Assembly: GCF_914271435.1 (NCBI RefSeq)
Contig: NZ_CAJZAI010000018.1
Coordinates: forward strand, 1 to 64,000
From: Cupriavidus laharis
GTDB taxonomy: Bacteria; Pseudomonadota; Gammaproteobacteria; Burkholderiales; Burkholderiaceae
Reading direction: 5' to 3'
DNA: 64,000 bases
Shown here in pieces: positions 42,925 through 50,624 of this stretch. Below the pieces are notes generated by a model, which saw only the letters and a list, made by a program, of their open reading frames with translations, made no database searches and had not been told where the DNA came from. Position numbers and translations under genes: made by a program. The stretch's first letter is position 1, and the number at the start of each line of letters is the position of its first letter.

Positions 42925-43440
42925 ATGCAATTTCGAACTGGCAGCTGGCTGGCGGCTGCCGCCCTGGCGTTGAGTGCCTGTGCAATGCTGCAACCGGTCG
43001 AGACCGGCCAGAAGATGATCGGCAGTCCGGAATCCGCCGTGCGCGACGCCTTTGGCAAGCCTACCGAGACTTACCCGCTCCACGACGGCACCAGCCGCTG
43101 GATCTATTCGAAGCAGCCACTGGGCTTCGAGGTCTACGCGGCGGATTTCGATGCGGCCGGCAAGTTGACGAATTTTCGCCAGATGCTGACCGAGGAAGAG
43201 ATCTATACCGCGCGCCCCGGTGTCTGGACCAAGCGAGACGTCGCGGAGCGTTTCGGGATGCCTCGCGAGCCGGTGCAGTACTACCCCTTGATGAAGCGGG
43301 AAGCCTGGTCGTATCGGCTATACGTGGCGGGCTACCAGCCCGCGCATTTCAGTGCCTACTTTGACGACCGCGGCGTGCTGGACCGCACCATGATCATCGT
43401 CGATCCTCTCGGTGGTGACGACCGCAGCAGCAGCAAATAG
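42925..43440 (+). CDS. Outer-membrane-type lipoprotein
   Basis: The product is about 171 residues with a lipoprotein signal: MQFRTGSWLAAAALALSACA ends in the lipobox LSAC. The mature part has a SmpA/OmlA-like pattern, with QKMIGSPESAVRDAFGKPTE, WIYSKQPLGFEVYAADFDAA and VWTKRDVAERFGMPREPVQY, then a final beta-strand set. The SmpA-type repeat (GxxxxxVxxxFGxP) occurs twice, at about 25-45 and 90-112. The ATG at 42925 has GGAG seven bases upstream; an ATG two codons earlier lies too close to that site. Confidence 0.85.
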   Translation: MQFRTGSWLAAAALALSACAMLQPVETGQKMIGSPESAVRDAFGKPTETYPLHDGTSRWIYSKQPLGFEVYAADFDAAGKLTNFRQMLTEEEIYTARPGVWTKRDVAERFGMPREPVQYYPLMKREAWSYRLYVAGYQPAHFSAYFDDRGVLDRTMIIVDPLGGDDRSSSK

Positions 43441-43463
43441 AGGCGGCGGTTGCCGCCATCGGC

Positions 43464-43682
43464 TCAGCGAGTGCCGGCAATGTCGTCGGCCTGCACCCAG
43501 CGGTCCGGTGCATCTTCGTGCGCGGCTGCGAGCAGGAGGGCATGCCCGCAGTCAGTGCACCGATATGCAAAGGCATGCAGCCCAGCGGCGGTACTTACCT
43601 GGCCCGCCCTCACCAGCCGTGCGTGGGGCGGATAATGGCCGGGGCGATCGATTTGGGCCATGCAGAGCGCGCACAGGGACAT
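43464..43682 (-). CDS. Small zinc-ribbon-like protein
   Basis: The product is 72 residues. The N-terminus has CALC and the centre has YRCTDCGHALLLAAAH, two Cys pairs about 35 residues apart that could form a zinc ribbon. GGAG lies before the ATG at 43682. Similar short two-CxxC proteins occur in Burkholderiaceae, but I cannot name a function. It is convergent with the lipoprotein gene. Confidence 0.55.
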   Translation of the reverse strand: MSLCALCMAQIDRPGHYPPHARLVRAGQVSTAAGLHAFAYRCTDCGHALLLAAAHEDAPDRWVQADDIAGTR

Positions 43683-43717
43683 GGCTGACTCCAGGAAGCT
43701 TTTTACTCTGAAACAAG

Positions 43718-43741
43718 AAAATGCTGTGCTGCAGCATTTTT
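43718..43741. repeat. AAAATGCT hairpin with T-run
   Basis: AAAATGCT (43718-43725) pairs with AGCATTTT (43733-43740) around a seven-base loop, followed by one more T. It could terminate rightward transcription after the convergent lipoprotein/Cys-protein pair, but it lies upstream of the leftward gene, so its role is unclear. Confidence 0.35.
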
Positions 43742-43879
43742 AGTATAGAGGGCCGGGGCAGCTGCGGCGATGACAATTCCGTGCGCCCTGAGAACGAGAT
43801 GCTGACGCCGCTTGCCCAGTGCGAAATTACCGGTTCATGCTTCCGACCGCACTTGCTGACACCCGAACGCTTTTCAAGA

Positions 43880-44456
43880 CGGATAACGCGTCGGTGAGAC
43901 CCTGCGAGCAAGACCTTCCGGCAGGCGGGCTGTGCCTTGGGAGGGGCCATAAGCCAGTGGCATATTCCAGGTGAATAAATCGCTATTGCGGTCGGATAAT
44001 TCACCTTTGCATTATCCTGTCGGATAAATTTTGAAAATCGAGAGACTAGGCGGGGAAATGTAATTCCATGGCGCACCCGCATATTGAACAGATCACTTCT
44101 TGAATCTTCCGAAGATACGATCGATACCACTTTCAGGCATATGTCTTGCCGCATACATTAAGTATGCACTGAAATAAGATTCCGGAAACCCGGAAATTAT
44201 CGAGTTCAAAAATCCGAATTTCCGGAAATCCGGATTTTCAGGAATTCGGCTGGTCTGATTCAACCAATTGCATTCGGGTAAATATCTAGGATGTCCCATT
44301 TATTGTCCTGTTGAGGTAACAATATTACTGAGCTACATTTGGCGCCACTCTCAGAATCTACCGATCTTGGCAATTCAGGTCGGCGATGGTCGCGCATCGC
44401 CATAGACAGGTATTGTCGTCCGTTAAGCCTGCAACGGCATTGACGCTATCGGATAA
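43880..44456. promoter_or_regulatory. Cluster of CGGATAA sites upstream of the GntR gene
   Basis: The heptamer CGGATAA occurs at 43880, 43993, 44021 and 44450. The second and third flank an inverted copy: GGATAAT (43994-44000), ten bases, ATTATCC (44011-44017), four bases, GGATAA (44022-44027). The last copy is fifteen bases before the GntR start. This is the arrangement expected for operator half-sites of the adjacent regulator. Confidence 0.45.
44209..44238. repeat. Thirty-base imperfect palindrome
   Basis: AAAATCCG, then the perfect core ATTTCCGGAAAT (44218-44229), then CCGGATTTT form a palindrome with one mismatched pair of positions. Two further CCGGAAA copies lie just upstream at 44182 and 44189. 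It may be an operator or an imperfect hairpin. Confidence 0.5.
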
Positions 44457-44470
44457 CCAAGAAAAGGATT

Positions 44471-45253
44471 ATGGACAGCCCTCGTTCGCCTATGCCCCGT
44501 TATCACCAGATCTATGTGGCCTTGCGTCACCAGATCGTCAGCGGGATCTACGACAAGTCGGGACTGCCGCCCGAACTCAGGCTGATGGAGCAATACCAGG
44601 TGGCGCGCGTCACCGTGCGCCGCGCCATCATTGAACTGGTGCGGGAGGGCATGGTCTACCGGCGCCCGGGGCAGGGCACCTTTGTGAAGTTGGATCATCC
44701 GAGTCGCATGGAATGCCAGCCGAAGATGCAGGGGCTGCTGGACAACCTGATTGCCTCGGCGGCGCAGACCTCGGTGCGCTTGCTGGAGTATGGGCTGCAG
44801 CCATGCCCCGCCGACGCAGCGGCCGGGCTATCGCTGGCCGAAGGGCAGAGCGCCTTGCGCATTTTGCGCCTGCGCAGCCATCAGGGCAAACCGGTGTCGC
44901 TGATCACGACGTTCCTGCCGTCACACATCTCGCGCCTGCTCATGCCGCACGACCTTGAGCAGCAGCCCATGCTGTCCCTGCTCGAGCAAGGCGGCATACG
45001 TATTGGCGCGGCCGAGCAGTCGGTGTCGAGTTGCCCTGCGGATGCCGTGGCGGCGCCGCTGCTGGACGAACCCGTGGGATCGGCGTTGCTGTCGGTGGTG
45101 CGCGTCGTGCGGGATGTGGACGGATATCCCGTGCAATGGCTGCGCGGCCTGTACCGGCCGCATTGCTACGACTACCGCATGGCCCTTACACGTGCAGGGG
45201 AAGCCACCGCGCGCATCTGGCTGGCCGGTGATATCACAACCGCCGTCCGATAA
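44471..45253 (+). CDS. GntR/HutC-family transcriptional regulator
   Basis: The product is 260 residues. The winged helix is PMPRYHQIYVALRHQIVSGI, then YQVARVTVRRAIIELVREGM and VYRRPGQGTFVK. The C-terminal UTRA effector domain has SLAEGQSALRILRLRSHQGK and PVSLITTFLPSHISRLL and ends YRPHCYDYRMALTRAG. AAAAGGA precedes the ATG. The coupled genes that follow are its probable targets together with itself. The effector is unknown. Confidence 0.92.
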   Translation: MDSPRSPMPRYHQIYVALRHQIVSGIYDKSGLPPELRLMEQYQVARVTVRRAIIELVREGMVYRRPGQGTFVKLDHPSRMECQPKMQGLLDNLIASAAQTSVRLLEYGLQPCPADAAAGLSLAEGQSALRILRLRSHQGKPVSLITTFLPSHISRLLMPHDLEQQPMLSLLEQGGIRIGAAEQSVSSCPADAVAAPLLDEPVGSALLSVVRVVRDVDGYPVQWLRGLYRPHCYDYRMALTRAGEATARIWLAGDITTAVR

Positions 45254-45278
45254 GCGGTGGCAGAGCAAGAGGGCATAA

Positions 45279-45707
45279 ATGAGCATCCATGATCCGGCGC
45301 GGCAAACACGCCGCCCATCGTGCCTCGGGGCGCGATGGGCCACTCCCGGCAGTTTGCAGCGTCCGCGTCCCCGTCTTCCCGATTTCCTGTTTGCCGGCAA
45401 GGCTGGCTGCCAGTGCTGCACCCTTGTGTCTGCTGCCGCGGGACGACTCGTCCGGTGGTGGCAGCAATTGTCGCGTTACGGGGCCTGCCAGATGGCGGGG
45501 CGCGACAACAGGGGTGCAGCCGGAGCGCCGCGCATCGAACGGATGCGCGGCCGTCTGGTTGCCATTGCCGCGTTTGTCGCTCCAGCGGCAGCGGCCGGCT
45601 TTTTTTATACGCAGCGCTTGCAGGGTACCGAGTTGTATTGCCCCTGCGGGCCTGTCTGGTGTGTTGCGGGTTTGCCATACGCCGCTGCCATGGAGAGCCA
45701 GGCATGA
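45279..45707 (+). CDS. Possible small membrane protein, unknown
   Basis: The product is 142 residues: a basic, Pro-rich N-terminal half with a GCQCC motif, then RLVAIAAFVAPAAAAGFFYT as a possible membrane helix, then YCPCGPVWC. GAGGG precedes the ATG, and the stop overlaps the next gene as ATGA, which supports real translation. Composition is odd and no family is recognised. It could equally be a decayed permease remnant in front of the ABC gene. Confidence 0.35.
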   Translation: MSIHDPARQTRRPSCLGARWATPGSLQRPRPRLPDFLFAGKAGCQCCTLVSAAAGRLVRWWQQLSRYGACQMAGRDNRGAAGAPRIERMRGRLVAIAAFVAPAAAAGFFYTQRLQGTELYCPCGPVWCVAGLPYAAAMESQA

Positions 45708-46465
45708 AGCCGGACATCATCGTCGCCACCCACGTGCTGAATCTTCAGCTTGACGGTCGAGCCGTGCTGGACAATGTCCGGCTGGCCGTCAGCCGGGGAC
45801 GCGTCACCGCACTGGTCGGCCCGGCCGGGGCGGGAAAGTCGGCGCTGCTGGGGGTCCTGTCGGGAAACCTGTCGCCGTGCGGCGGCTCCGTTGAGATAGA
45901 AGGGCGCAACGTCGCCGGCATGTCCCCCCATGTGTTGAACCGGTTGGGGGTGCAGTACATCGGTCCCCCGGGGCCGGAGCAAGGCGCCCGGACCGTGCGC
46001 GAGTGCATTGCGCTTGGCGCGCAGTGGCATGTGCGAGGCCACCATGCCGCACTCGCGCAGGCTGACGAAGTGGCCCGGCGCCTGGGCCTTGAATTCCATT
46101 TGCACAAGGCCGCTGCCAGCTTGCAGCCGGCCCTGCGCAAGCGCCTGGCACTCGCAAGCGCCGTGGCAAGGCGCGCGCACCTGCTACTGCTCGACGGCAT
46201 CCTGGCGGGCCTCAGTGCCTCGGAGAGGGCCTGGATGGTGGCCACGATCCGCGACCTGCGTGCCGACGGGATGACCGTGCTGATGGCCGAGCGCATCATG
46301 CCCTGTGTCGCGAAGGTGGCTGACGATGTGCTGGTGCTGGAAGATGGAAAGCTGATCGCACAGGGCCTGCCGCATGCAGTATCGCGTGACCCCGCCGTCT
46401 TCGGTGCATACGCCGGGAACCGCCCGGATCCGGGCCGAGCGGCCAGGGGGCCGGCGCATGCGTGA
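45704..46465 (+). CDS. LivG-like ABC ATPase with degenerate catalytic motifs
   Basis: The product is 253 residues. It matches the branched-chain amino acid transporter ATPases along its length, with Walker A GPAGAGKS (39-46), LIAQGLPHAVSRDPAVFGAY at the C-terminus, and a normal domain layout. But the signature reads SLQPALRKRLALAS instead of LSGGQ, and Walker B is LLLLDG (D164-G165) where the catalytic Glu should be. It probably binds ATP poorly or hydrolyses it slowly. No permease or binding-protein gene is present. It follows the unknown gene by an ATGA overlap and precedes the deacetylase. Confidence 0.75.
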   Translation: MKPDIIVATHVLNLQLDGRAVLDNVRLAVSRGRVTALVGPAGAGKSALLGVLSGNLSPCGGSVEIEGRNVAGMSPHVLNRLGVQYIGPPGPEQGARTVRECIALGAQWHVRGHHAALAQADEVARRLGLEFHLHKAAASLQPALRKRLALASAVARRAHLLLLDGILAGLSASERAWMVATIRDLRADGMTVLMAERIMPCVAKVADDVLVLEDGKLIAQGLPHAVSRDPAVFGAYAGNRPDPGRAARGPAHA

Positions 46466-46587
46466 GACCTGCACCGTTTCTACTTAGACCGGGTTCGCTT
46501 CGGGCGCGATTCGCGCAACGAACACGACCCGACCGTGGCCTGGACCGCCGCGGGCGAAATTGCGTCATCGACGCGGAGCAAGACCTG

Positions 46588-47532
46588 ATGTCCCTGGACG
46601 AAAACACCCTGCAGCATCCCCAGCATCCATATGGCGTGGCAGATGAGCGCTGCGCGTGGTCCATGCTGGCAGAGCCGCATCCCGTCACCTGGCCCGGCGG
46701 CAAGTTGCTTGCCCTATGGGTCAATGTCAGCCTGCAGTGGCTTCCGTTGCATCCCGCCGCGGCGTCATCCGAGCAGGGGCAGTCGATGGCGCCGTATCCG
46801 CACCTCAGGCATTTCACGTTGCGCGACTACGGCAATCGCACCGGCATCTACCGGCTGCTGCAGGCCTTCGATCGCCACGGCGTGCGTCCGACCTTCGCCT
46901 GCAATGAACGCCTGGCGCAGCAGTACCCGCAACTGATGCAGGAGATCGTCTCGCGTGGCAACGAGATCATCGGCCATTCGTCGAGCCTGGACATGCCCCG
47001 TGCATGCGGCCGCGACAATGCCAGCGAGGGCGCGCTGGTCGCGGCTTCACTTGGTACGCTGCGCCAGGAGAGCGGGCGGGATATCCGCGGCTGGCTCGGG
47101 CCCAGGCACCTGCAGAGCGCGCATACGCCGGAGTTGCTGCGCACGCAGGGCATCGACTACTTCTGCGACGGGGGCAATGAATACATGCCCTATCGCTTCC
47201 ATACGCGGCTCGGCGACCTGTGGTCGATGCCGTTGTCGACCGAGCAGGAAGATCGCTTTGTCCTGATGGAGAGCTTCCATGCGGAAGCCGCCTGGGTAAG
47301 ACAGTTCAAGGACGCATGCGACCTGCTGCTGGAAGAGGCGCGCGAGCAGGGCGGGCGCATTCTTTCTTTCTCCTTGCATCCGTGGGTACTGGGCCAGCCG
47401 CACCGTGTCCGCTATGTGGAAGCCGCGCTGGAATACGTGATGTCGCGCGAAGGCGTGTGGAGCGCCGGCGCTGGTGAAATCGTCAAGACGCTTGCCGGGC
47501 AGCAGTGCGGCGGGGGCAGGGCGGCGCCATGA
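46588..47532 (+). CDS. NodB-type polysaccharide deacetylase family protein
   Basis: The product is 314 residues in carbohydrate esterase 4 / PuuE-like allantoinase space. A typical N-terminus has WPGGKLLALWVNVSLQWLPL and RDYGNRTGIYRLLQAFDRHG, then VRPTFACNERLAQQYPQLMQ, GNEIIGHSSSLDMPRACG (the H-SS-x region where active NodB enzymes have H-x3-H) and SFSLHPWVLGQPHRVRYVEA. Such proteins often act on small amides or ureides rather than polysaccharides. There is no signal peptide, so it is cytoplasmic. GGAG precedes the ATG at 46588. The stop overlaps the next gene as ATGA. Confidence 0.8.
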   Translation: MSLDENTLQHPQHPYGVADERCAWSMLAEPHPVTWPGGKLLALWVNVSLQWLPLHPAAASSEQGQSMAPYPHLRHFTLRDYGNRTGIYRLLQAFDRHGVRPTFACNERLAQQYPQLMQEIVSRGNEIIGHSSSLDMPRACGRDNASEGALVAASLGTLRQESGRDIRGWLGPRHLQSAHTPELLRTQGIDYFCDGGNEYMPYRFHTRLGDLWSMPLSTEQEDRFVLMESFHAEAAWVRQFKDACDLLLEEAREQGGRILSFSLHPWVLGQPHRVRYVEAALEYVMSREGVWSAGAGEIVKTLAGQQCGGGRAAP

Positions 47533-48503
47533 CGCAAAGGCGTCCGCCAGTCGACATAGTGGTCAGCGAAGCCGGGCTGTGCGACGGACTGCGGGCGTTG
47601 CGCCAGCGGCTGCCGTCGGCCGCCAGGCAGGCCTGGGTTGCCGCTGAAGCGGCGGCCGGCGTGCGCGATATCGAGATCGGCACGTTTGCGCCCCCCGGCG
47701 TGTTGCCGCAGATGGCTGACGTGGCCGACGCGGCGTCGCACGTGCTGGGCATTGCGGGACTGACGGTAGCGGCCCGGGTGCCCAATTTCCTGGGTGCGGA
47801 ACGCGCGATCGCCGCCGGGGTGCACCGCATTGCCTTGCCGCTCTTTGCCAGCGAGGCCGACAGCCTGCGCCAGATGAATCGCACCCACGCGCAGATGCTG
47901 CGCGAGGTGCGCCGTATTGCCCAGCGTATCGGCGCCGTGCCGCGTCAGGCAAGGCCGCGCCTGCAGGTCCGGCTCGAGATGGCGTTCGGTTGCGCGCTGG
48001 CCGGGCCCATGGGCGAGAGCGCCGTCGCCTGCCTGGCCGAAGCGCTCATGGCCGCGGGCTGCGAGGACATCGTCCTGTGCGATACACCGGGCTGTGCTGA
48101 TCCGCGCCAGGTGCGCCGGCTGACGCAGGCGGTCCGGGAAGCCGGGGGCGTGCAGGCGGTATCGGGCATCCATCTTGCCAATACGCGAGGACTGGGCCTG
48201 GCCAACGCGCTGACTGCCGTCGAGGCCGGCGTGCCCGTGGTTCATGCCTCGCTCGGAGGGCTGGGCGGAAACGTGGTGACTGAGGACCTGGTATTCCTGC
48301 TGGAGGCAGTAGGCTTGCGTACTGGCATTGACCTCCCGGCGCTGCTGGCCGCCCGTACTGCGGTAGCACAATACCTGCCCGGCGTGACGCTGCAGGGCTT
48401 CACCCCTGTAGCGGGCCTGCCGGCGGGATTTCCGCCAGCTCCGCCCGCCCAGCTCGCCAGCGCAACGAAGGCTTGCCCTATGGCTTCTGACGCACCAAAG
48501 TAA
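47529..48503 (+). CDS. HMG-CoA lyase family protein with altered active site
   Basis: The product is 324 residues with a DRE-TIM/HMGL barrel: DIVVSEAGLCDGLRALRQRL, DIEIGTFAPPGVLPQMAD, VARVPNFLGAERAIAAG, EDIVLCDTPGCADPRQV, GIHLANTRGLGLANALTAVE and HASLGGLGGNVVTEDLVFLL. In HMG-CoA lyases these places read RDG, HxHNTRG and GLGGCPYAPGATGN. Here the Arg is Cys18, the second His is Ala217, and the Cys-containing loop is deleted so that GLGG runs straight into NVVTED. Asp19 and His215 remain. It may be a lyase of new specificity or a pseudoenzyme. The start overlaps the deacetylase stop as ATGA. Confidence 0.82.
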   Translation: MTQRRPPVDIVVSEAGLCDGLRALRQRLPSAARQAWVAAEAAAGVRDIEIGTFAPPGVLPQMADVADAASHVLGIAGLTVAARVPNFLGAERAIAAGVHRIALPLFASEADSLRQMNRTHAQMLREVRRIAQRIGAVPRQARPRLQVRLEMAFGCALAGPMGESAVACLAEALMAAGCEDIVLCDTPGCADPRQVRRLTQAVREAGGVQAVSGIHLANTRGLGLANALTAVEAGVPVVHASLGGLGGNVVTEDLVFLLEAVGLRTGIDLPALLAARTAVAQYLPGVTLQGFTPVAGLPAGFPPAPPAQLASATKACPMASDAPK

Positions 48504-48544
48504 TAGGTGGACCGGCTGGACCGGTCATCCACGGGAGACTGCGC

Positions 48545-49372
48545 ATGGGCAAGAAAAAGCAGGGCGAGCGCGATGCAGACGACGCCGGCGTCGCCGGCGA
48601 GAAGATGACGGGCAAGCAGTACGACGAGGAGCTGTACCGGCTGCATGTCGAACTGGTCAAGCTGCAGGACTGGGTCAAGGCCACCGGCGCCAAGGTCTGC
48701 ATCCTCTTCGAAGGCCGCGACGGCGCCGGCAAGGGCGGCGTGATCAAGGCCATGACCGAGCGCGTGAGCCCGCGCGTGTTCCGCGTGGTGGCGCTGCCGG
48801 CGCCGACCGAGCGCGAAAAAAGCCAGATGTATGTGCAGCGCTATATTCCCCACCTGCCCGCGGCCGGGGAGGTGGTGATCTTCGACCGCAGCTGGTACAA
48901 CCGGGCCGGCGTGGAACGGGTCATGGGATTCTGCACCGAGGAGCAGGTGGACGTTTTCCTGCGCGGCGTGCCACTGGTCGAGCGGGCCATCATCCAGTCT
49001 GGCGTGGTGCTGCTGAAGTACTGGCTCGAAGTCAGCGAGGCAGAGCAGACGCGCCGGCTGCAGGCGCGCATCACCGACCAGCGCAAGACCTGGAAACTGA
49101 CCGACATGGACCTCAAGTCTTACTCACGCTGGTACGACTATTCCCGCGCGCGCGATGCCATGTTCGCGGCGACGGACAGCGAGGAGTCGCCATGGTTCGT
49201 TACCCGCTCCGACGACAAGCGGCGCGCCCGGCTGAACATCATCAGCCATATCCTCGACCGCATTCCGTATGAGGCGATTCCGCACAAGAAACCGAAACTG
49301 CCGGCCAGGCAGAAACCCCAGGGCTACCAGGAGCCCGATTATCCGTACCGGCGCGTGCCCGAGCGCTTCTAG
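48545..49372 (+). CDS. ppk2: Polyphosphate kinase 2
   Basis: PPK2 transfers phosphate between polyphosphate and nucleoside di- or monophosphates. The product is 275 residues with a P-loop kinase core: CILFEGRDGAGKGGVIKAMT (Walker A GRDGAGKGG), VVIFDRSWYNRAGVERVMGF (Walker B) and the lid region YWLEVSEAEQTRRLQARITD, then WKLTDMDLKSYSRWYDYSRA. Single-domain length suggests PPK2 class I or III. GGGAG precedes the ATG. Forty-one bases separate it from the lyase-like gene; it may be co-transcribed but is found alone in many relatives. It is convergent with the LysR gene. Confidence 0.95.
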   Translation: MGKKKQGERDADDAGVAGEKMTGKQYDEELYRLHVELVKLQDWVKATGAKVCILFEGRDGAGKGGVIKAMTERVSPRVFRVVALPAPTEREKSQMYVQRYIPHLPAAGEVVIFDRSWYNRAGVERVMGFCTEEQVDVFLRGVPLVERAIIQSGVVLLKYWLEVSEAEQTRRLQARITDQRKTWKLTDMDLKSYSRWYDYSRARDAMFAATDSEESPWFVTRSDDKRRARLNIISHILDRIPYEAIPHKKPKLPARQKPQGYQEPDYPYRRVPERF

Positions 49373-49444
49373 CACGAAGGTATCGGATCTGCAGGATGGC
49401 CGCCCGGACCGCAGTACCGGCAGCCATCCGGACCCCGCCACCCC

Positions 49445-49483
49445 AGTGTCCTGAGTTGCAAGTTCGTTGCAACTCAGGACACT
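49445..49483. terminator. Perfect 17-bp stem between convergent genes
   Basis: AGTGTCCTGAGTTGCAA (49445-49461) pairs perfectly with 49467-49483 around GTTCG. It overlaps the LysR stop codon (49482-49484) and could end transcription from both sides, but there is no U-run on either strand. The exactness suggests a repeat family or a strong folding terminator. Confidence 0.55.
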
Positions 49484-50369
49484 AGCGTTTCATGATTGCC
49501 GTCAGCGTATCCACGAACGCCAGCGCAAGGCGTGACAATGGTTCGGTCTGCACGTGGAAGATCTGCACCGAGGCATTGACCTTGGTGCGCAGCGGAACGG
49601 CCACCACGTCGGGCCAGTCCTGGCCAAACACCGTCATGGCATCAACCAGCGCGATGCCGGCGCCGGCCTGGGCCAGTGCCCGGGCCACGTGGGCCTGTTC
49701 CACCTGTACCCGCATGTCAGGCTGACTGCCTTCCCTGCCGAAGACTTCATGCACCAGCAGGCCGAAGGGCACATCCGGCCCGTATCCGATGAGATCTTCC
49801 CCGGCCAGTTCGGACGGACGTACCGAGCTTCGCGTACTGAGGCGGTGCCCGGCGGGAATCAGCGCCATGATCGGGTTCTTCACCAGCAGGCGCGAGTCCA
49901 GGTTCGGATGCGTCAGCGGCATGTTCGATACCGCCAGGTCCGCCTGTCCCGAGAGCAGGCCGCGCAGCATGTTGACCGGAATCTGGGTGCGCACCACCAC
50001 GCGCACGGCCGGATGCGCACGGCGGAAGCCGGCTATGGCACGCGGCAGCACCGTCAGGCCGAGATTGGGACTGCATGAGATGCGCAGGCTGCCGGTCCGG
50101 TTGGCCGCCAGGTCCTCGGCGATCTCGTTGACGCGCTCCACGCCTTCGTAGACGGCATTGACCTCGCCGAGCAGGCGGCGGGCTTCCGGCGTGGGGTGCA
50201 GGCGCCCCTTGGTGCGCAGGAACAGGGTCAGGCCGAGCCGCTGCTCGGTGTGCGCGAGCAGCCGGCTGATGGCGGGCTGCGACACATACAGCAGTTTCGA
50301 TGCGCCACTGATCGAGCCGGTCAGCATGACCGCGCGGAAGACCTCGATCTGGCGAAGATTCATCTTCAT
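49482..50369 (-). CDS. LysR-family transcriptional regulator
   Basis: The product is 295 residues: the LysR helix-turn-helix MKMNLRQIEVFRAVMLTGSI, SGASKLLYVSQPAISRLLAH, then the effector domain with GSLRISCSPNLGLTVLPRAI and AGAGIALVDAMTVFGQDW. It is close to the NocR/OccR-like group that controls ornithine cyclodeaminase-type genes, and it lies divergent from one here. It probably activates the ocd - PhnD-like - Bug operon in response to a ligand. A perfect palindrome lies just upstream of its start. The ribosome site is weak. Confidence 0.92.
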   Translation of the reverse strand: MKMNLRQIEVFRAVMLTGSISGASKLLYVSQPAISRLLAHTEQRLGLTLFLRTKGRLHPTPEARRLLGEVNAVYEGVERVNEIAEDLAANRTGSLRISCSPNLGLTVLPRAIAGFRRAHPAVRVVVRTQIPVNMLRGLLSGQADLAVSNMPLTHPNLDSRLLVKNPIMALIPAGHRLSTRSSVRPSELAGEDLIGYGPDVPFGLLVHEVFGREGSQPDMRVQVEQAHVARALAQAGAGIALVDAMTVFGQDWPDVVAVPLRTKVNASVQIFHVQTEPLSRLALAFVDTLTAIMKR

Positions 50370-50374
50370 GGCAT

Positions 50375-50387
50375 TAACACAGTGTTA
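50375..50387. promoter_or_regulatory. Candidate LysR-type binding site
   Basis: TAACAC-A-GTGTTA is a perfect palindrome six bases upstream of the LysR start, on the divergent promoter side of the operon that begins at 50625. Its T-N11-A form is that of an LTTR box. Site overlap with the regulator's own leader suggests autorepression. Confidence 0.55.
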
Positions 50388-50624
50388 TGAATGGCACATA
50401 TATAAGCATATGACAGTTATGGATGCTGTATCTACACTGAGTCCCATCGACACGCCACTGCAGGACGCAAGACCCGGCGAACACTGTGGCGCACCAACGG
50501 GAAGCGCGGCAACGCCTCGGGCACCAAGGCAGGGCCGCGCGGATAGCGATCCGGTGCGCGATGCACTCGTGGCGTGCAGGCATTTTCATCAGGCGATCAG
50601 GCGATCACGCGGAAAGGAGACTGT
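50388..50624. other. Divergent promoter region of the ornithine-cyclodeaminase-type operon
   Basis: These bases lie between the LysR palindrome and the ocd start. CATATATAAGCATATG at about 50396-50411 is AT-rich and may be the promoter core. The rest has no gene. Confidence 0.45.

Larger units (their letters stand above)
43683..44470. other. Lower-GC, repeat-rich non-coding region
   Basis: This 788-base stretch is much richer in A/T than its surroundings. Open frames in it lack ribosome sites and family patterns. It contains a short hairpin, a set of CGGATAA heptamers and a 30-base palindrome (listed separately), and leads into the GntR-family gene. It looks like a large regulatory region or a remnant of acquired DNA. 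Confidence 0.5.

Noticed and set aside
43552-44154. 200-codon minus-strand frame through the AT-rich region
   Set aside because: It has low-complexity composition, no ribosome site, and overlaps the small Cys-rich gene out of frame.
45320-45703. Upstream extension of the ABC ATPase by 128 residues
   Set aside because: The ABC domain begins at 45704 with an ATGA overlap, and the extension has no domain pattern.
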